From positions 1-28,065 of the forward strand of contig CAPPGO010000015.1 in the NCBI GenBank assembly GCA_948678575.1: a DNA stretch of 28,065 nt. Reading direction: 5' to 3'. Both the position numbers and the translations under genes were made by a program. This document shows, piece by piece, positions 24,771 to 28,065 of the stretch (its first letter is position 1; the number at the start of each line of letters is the position of its first letter). A model generated the notes under the pieces. It saw nothing but the letters and a program-made list of their open reading frames with translations. It searched no databases and was not told the DNA's origin. This DNA comes from an uncultured Clostridia bacterium (GTDB lineage: Bacteria > Bacillota > Clostridia > TANB77 > CAG-508).

Positions 24771-25808
24771 ACTTTTAATGAAAAATATTATAAAATTATT
24801 TTTAGTGAGAAATATGAAATTAATAATGCTGGTGATTTAGGTAATCAACAAAATATACTTAAAGATATAGTAGAAGGGATATATGAAGCAAGTGTGGTTA
24901 TTGCCGATTTGACGGGATTAAATGCGAATGTATTTTATGAATTAGGATTGGCGCATGCTATGAATAAAAAGGTTATAATTATAACACAAAATATTAGTGA
25001 ATTGCCATTTGATATAAGCTCATATCGTGCTATCCAATATAGTTCGCAATTTAGTAAATTTCCTGAATTAATTAAAGAATTAGAGAAAGTGTTATTTGGG
25101 ACAATAAATGGAAAAGTTCAATATGGAAATCCTGTTGCAGATTATATGCCAAATTTTTATAAAAGTAGTTTATTAAAAGAAAGTAATAATAAGTTTGAAA
25201 AAATGGAGAATCATCAAGATTATAATATTGAAAAAGATGAAAAGGAAGGTGTTCTTGATTATTTTGCGGATATAAATGAAAATTTAATAAGAATGTCAAA
25301 AGAAATGAAAAAAATTGTAAATACAATAAAAAAAGTAAATATATCTAGGGGAAAAGCAATTGAAGAGTTGGATGATGTGGAATTACAAAATGAAAATAAA
25401 GATAGGGATTTTACTCTAAATGTTTGTCGAAAATTATCAACTCATATAGAATTGTATGTTATTGAAATTGAAAAAAATATAGAAGAAATTTCTCAATTCT
25501 GGGGTATAGTGGGAAATGCTTTTTTAGCTTTATTAGACAGTAAACATATAGAACACGAAGGGTATATTAAATGTTTAAAAGTATCTATGGATATTCTGGA
25601 CAATATGAAATATACAATAAAAAAAGTAGATAGTAATATTGAAGAATTTATTAAATCTATATCTATTATAAGTGGAATAGAAAAAACATTATCCAATTCA
25701 CTTAGTATGTTTATAGAAAAATTTGATAAGTATTTAAAAATGACTAGTACAATTGTATCATCGATAGATCGAATATTAATAAATGCTGAAATTGTTATGA
25801 AAAATTAG
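24771..25808 (+). pseudogene. N-terminally broken deoxyribosyltransferase/TIR-like protein with helical tail
   Basis: The first recognisable part (NQQNILKDIVEGIYEASVVI, then ADLTGLNANVFYELGLAHAM, VIIITQ, PFDISSYRAIQY) is the signature half of the nucleoside 2-deoxyribosyltransferase/TIR-like fold found in many bacterial conflict proteins. The conserved frame runs upstream past GTG 24894 to about 24771 but contains no ATG, GTG or TTG with a ribosome site, and is closed by TAG (24768-24770) and TGA (24753-24755). The usual N-terminal strand and nucleotide loop (VIMPF-like) are missing or reduced to TFNEKYYK. The C-terminal about 190 residues are long amphipathic helices (NENLIRMSKEMKKIVNTIKK; DNMKYTIKKVDSNIEEFIKS). 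It may be a decaying immune effector, or a gene starting at GTG 24894 without its N-terminus. Confidence 0.65.
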
Positions 25809-26231
25809 AAAAAATTTGATTAATAGACAGTGAAAATGGGAGTGATAAAATAAAAAGAATAATTAAATATATGATAATAACATTACTAATAAGTCTTAAA
25901 CTTAACAAAAAGTTTAAAGATTTTGTCTTGTGTATGTTCTATTAAATATCGTTTGAATTTTTAAGTTAGAGCTTTTCTTTTCAAAATTTATTAAAGGATT
26001 AATAAATTTTAAATTAACAAGAAATTGAGGTAATAAAAAACACATAATAAAATGTCGAAAAATGGAATACGATTTATATTGAAGACAAATTTTGGTGATG
26101 TTATAATATAAACATTGTTAGAATTTTTTTCAACAATATTAGTTTTATCTTATTACTAGGTGTTTTTTGAAATTTTGAATCGCTTAGTAAATCACAGCAG
26201 AGAGAAGAGAGAAATCAAGGAGGAATATAAT
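25809..26231 (+). other. Gene-poor 423-bp stretch with a weak terminator hairpin and the SH3-gene leader
   Basis: TCTTAAACTT (25894-25903) pairs with AAGTTTAAAGA (25910-25920), one base bulged, followed by TTTTGT; it could end transcription of the preceding remnant. The right part holds the promoter at 26079-26107 and a leader of about 118 bases. No gene is supported here. Confidence 0.5.
26079..26107 (+). promoter_or_regulatory. Promoter of the SH3-repeat gene
   Basis: TTGAAG (26079-26084), a 17-base spacer and TATAAT (26102-26107), with TG at 26099-26100 giving an extended -10. Confidence 0.75.
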
Positions 26232-27026
26232 ATGTGCAAAAACAAAAATATGGTAACTCGGTTTTTTTCTTTTCTTATGGCGTTAGTCATGAGCTTTGCG
26301 CTCATTCCAGCAATATCTGCACATGCACAAGAAACTAATCTGTCATGGGATGATCGTGGCTGGGCAATAGCATTACAAAGAATAGCAGTTTATGATTGGT
26401 ATTTTAATGTAATTGGCTATATTGGAGCTGGTGAAGGGTTTACAGTTATCGAAGCTGATATGTTGCCTAACAATGCTGTAGTATATTGTGTTGATTATTC
26501 AACTTCTGGTGGTACCAAATCTGGTTATGTGCTTTGGGATGCTCCTTATATCATTGAAAGTTCAACTACTTGCACAGGTGTTGCAAATGCAACAACGACT
26601 GTGTATTATGGAAAAAATATAGATCAATATCAGGTAGTGGGTTCGGTTGGTATAGGAGAATATGTAAGTATCTTGGCTGAGGCTGCGGGCAAATATTGTA
26701 TTGAATATAATACTAATTATGGTCGCAAAAGAGGTTGGTGTTCCAAATCAACCATAACCAAGAAGTTGGCAAGTAATAATCAATGTACACTTGGTCAGTT
26801 ACCTTGCAATGCAACATTTGTAAACACAAATCGTACATATTCATCAAGAGATGTTTATGCAGGTCCAAGTACAGCGTATTATAAAGTTGGTGCAATCGGT
26901 ATAAGTTCACCAGCAGAATCTGTTTATATAACAGCGGAATATACTTACAATGGGCAGAAGTGGGCATATATTAGCTATTCAGTACCTAATCAGAAAGACA
27001 AGAGTGGATATATAAGAATAGATTAA
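26232..27026 (+). CDS. Secreted protein with three SH3-like repeats
   Basis: ATG 26232 follows AAGGAGG by about 8 bases and opens a classic signal peptide (basic MCKNKNMVTR, hydrophobic core FFSFLMALVMSFALIPAISA, cleavage near AHA-Q). In-frame codons upstream lack a ribosome site. The mature part of about 230 residues contains three tandem bacterial SH3-like units (near 38-105, 110-175 and 195-264), with motifs such as VYYGKNIDQYQVVGSVGIGE and VYAGPSTAYYKVGAIG. These usually bind cell-wall peptides, and no catalytic domain is attached, so it may be a wall-binding or substrate-mimic protein. Codon use is GC-richer than the neighbours, and codon 10 is CGG (26259-26261), read here without a shift, so it may be a recent acquisition. 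Confidence 0.85.
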   Translation: MCKNKNMVTRFFSFLMALVMSFALIPAISAHAQETNLSWDDRGWAIALQRIAVYDWYFNVIGYIGAGEGFTVIEADMLPNNAVVYCVDYSTSGGTKSGYVLWDAPYIIESSTTCTGVANATTTVYYGKNIDQYQVVGSVGIGEYVSILAEAAGKYCIEYNTNYGRKRGWCSKSTITKKLASNNQCTLGQLPCNATFVNTNRTYSSRDVYAGPSTAYYKVGAIGISSPAESVYITAEYTYNGQKWAYISYSVPNQKDKSGYIRID

Positions 27027-27125
27027 CTTTTGTTTAATACTCAGTATGACTAAATGAAAATCTAGTGAAATAAGAAACATAAAATTGTATCTAATAACTG
27101 TTTAATATCTTTTCTCTCTGTTGTG

Positions 27126-27160
27126 AAAGAAAATGCATCCTGTAGGATGCATTTTCTTTA
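27126..27160 (+). terminator. Terminator after the SH3-repeat gene
   Basis: A 15-bp perfect stem (27126-27140 with 27145-27159) has a TGTA loop and an A-run/T-run pair. It lies 100 bases past the stop codon. Confidence 0.85.
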
Positions 27161-27177
27161 TATTTGATATGTAAAAC

Positions 27178-27206
27178 TTGACTTTATTTATTATTAAAGA
27201 TACACT
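27178..27206 (+). promoter_or_regulatory. Promoter of the glucosaminidase gene
   Basis: TTGACT (27178-27183), a 17-base spacer and TACACT (27201-27206). Confidence 0.65.
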
Positions 27207-27212
27207 AATATT

Positions 27213-27237
27213 ATGTCGAAATATAAAATTACGACAT
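27213..27237 (+). repeat. Inverted repeat at the 5' end of the glucosaminidase transcript
   Basis: ATGTCG (27213-27218) and CGACAT (27232-27237) flank 13 bases and end just before the AAAGGAGG ribosome site. It may be a 5' mRNA hairpin or a small operator. Confidence 0.4.
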
Positions 27238-27253
27238 GAAAAAGGAGGAAAAA

Positions 27254-28065
27254 ATGAAGTTAGCAAAAATAATTTCAATTACCTTATTTTTAAGTATATG
27301 TATATTATTATTTATTAGTTTAGGAAATACAGCTTTTGCTGGACAATATGTTTCACAGCAAGAAGCAGAAAATATGTGTCCTGGCATTTCAGGAATGGTT
27401 AATAATTTAAAAAATGCACATCCTGGATATAATTTCCAGTTTTATAACACTGGCATAGACTGGGGAGAAGCAATTCTTCGCGAATATCAAGGACATGGAC
27501 ATTCACCAAGTAATTTATTTAGAGTTAGTGCGAAATATTCTGGTATGTGGTTTTGTCCAATATGTGGTACGAAAAACTTTGATAATGGGTTATCTTGTGC
27601 TTCAATGGATGCTTTAAGATATATGATGGATCCAAGAAATTCAATTTCGGATGATAGTGTTTTTCAATTTAAAAGTTTAGAAACACCAGATGTCAGTTAT
27701 AATGATATTGTAAGAGTTGTTACAGGAACATTTTTAAATAATGGTGAATGTGTACAAGCTATATTAGATGCAAGTAATACTTATGGAATAAATGGATATT
27801 ATTTAGTAGCAAAAATACTTACAGAGCAAGGAAATAATGGTTCTACTTTAAGTAAGGGTGTAATTAAAGATGGTGTTACATATTATAACTTCTTTAATAT
27901 AGGCGCTTCTGGAAATGGTAAAGATACTATAATTCGAAATGGAACTAATAAGGCAGCACAAGAAGGATGGACTTCACCAAGAGCATCAATTATAGGTGGA
28001 ACAAAATTTGTTAAAACCGAATATATTGGTAAAGGACAAAATACTTGTTATTACCAAAAATTTAA
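27254..28065 (+). CDS. Secreted endo-beta-N-acetylglucosaminidase, partial (runs off the window)
   Basis: ATG 27254 follows AAAGGAGG. A signal peptide covers about residues 1-29 (KLAKIISITLFLSICILLF ... NTAFA). The first domain has the pattern HPGYNFQFYNTGIDW and then a Cys-rich WFCPICGTKNFDNGLSCAS and YMMDPRN, the usual N-terminal region of clostridial glucosaminidases. The glucosaminidase (GH73-type) domain follows, with AILDASNTYGINGYYLVAKI and the probable catalytic Glu191 in LTEQG, then YYNFFNIGASGNG. It hydrolyses N-acetylglucosaminyl bonds in peptidoglycan during growth or cell separation. The frame is open to the last base (270 complete codons), so the C-terminus is missing. Confidence 0.9.
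   Translation, partial: MKLAKIISITLFLSICILLFISLGNTAFAGQYVSQQEAENMCPGISGMVNNLKNAHPGYNFQFYNTGIDWGEAILREYQGHGHSPSNLFRVSAKYSGMWFCPICGTKNFDNGLSCASMDALRYMMDPRNSISDDSVFQFKSLETPDVSYNDIVRVVTGTFLNNGECVQAILDASNTYGINGYYLVAKILTEQGNNGSTLSKGVIKDGVTYYNFFNIGASGNGKDTIIRNGTNKAAQEGWTSPRASIIGGTKFVKTEYIGKGQNTCYYQKF

Noticed and set aside
24753..24780. Read-through of TGA and TAG to extend the deoxyribosyltransferase/TIR-like protein upstream
   Set aside because: Two different stops lie within six codons and no ribosome site precedes them; truncation is the simpler reading.
25847..25943. Short frame reading KIKRIIKYMIITLLISLKL
   Set aside because: It has no start codon (ATA at the expected place) and is only about 40 codons long; probably chance or a decayed gene start.
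1..28065. CRISPR arrays, tRNA or rRNA genes, insertion sequences
   Set aside because: No regularly spaced repeats, cloverleaf sequences, rRNA motifs or transposase genes were seen.

Overview
The window is very AT-rich. It has strong Shine-Dalgarno sites, sigma-A-type promoters, a T-box leader and an almost exclusive AGA choice for arginine. Together with BceRS-like signalling, YmdB, bacterial SH3 and glucosaminidase wall proteins, and prepilin-like proteins of the GITLIALV type, this suggests an uncultured low-GC Firmicute (Clostridia, probably gut-associated). The assignment is inference from gene content.

Layout. 18-3012: a prepilin-like RCC1-repeat surface protein whose leader and body are in different frames. 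3055-4578 (-): an unrecognised single-pass membrane protein. 4693-6787: promoter, T-box leader and thrS, whose product lacks the TGS domain. 6903-10836: a large unrecognised acidic/coiled-coil protein overlapping deoB. 10869-11741 (-): an RluA-type pseudouridine synthase. 11839-13218: a compositionally foreign one-gene island coding an HD-domain protein, with its own promoter and terminator. 13236-15077: an XRE repressor divergent from a prepilin/Ig-like protein, with a perfect 15+15 bp inverted repeat between them. 15229-19206: guaB-guaA-ymdB, with a Tritrichomonas foetus-type IMP dehydrogenase. 19216-22073: a three-gene operon (HTH/degenerate-SDR protein, YgjV-like membrane protein, unknown protein) behind a pair of 22-bp inverted repeats. 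22235-22777: a permuted NlpC/P60-like hydrolase. 22891-24576: a Bce-like two-component pair. 24771-25808: a remnant of a deoxyribosyltransferase/TIR-like protein with a helical tail. 26232-27026: a secreted SH3-repeat protein. 27254-end: the start of a secreted glucosaminidase.

The main observation is a shared pattern of frame breaks. Three otherwise intact genes (prepilin/RCC1, YgjV-like, response regulator) each need one +1 shift, and in all three the zero-frame codon at the break is CGG (78-80, 20945-20947, 23278-23280). Skipping the C, so that the next codon is GGA or GGG, restores the whole family architecture and, in two cases, exact operon junctions. By eye no intact native-looking gene has an in-frame CGG, although about 19 CGG triplets occur out of frame in such genes. 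The only other in-frame CGGs are in two genes that look foreign (three in the HD gene, one in the SH3 gene). This fits +1 frameshifting at a starved or unassigned CGG codon, or CGGN read as a four-base codon. Assembly error or true pseudogenes remain the alternatives.

All coordinates and counts were made by eye. No database search or folding program was run.
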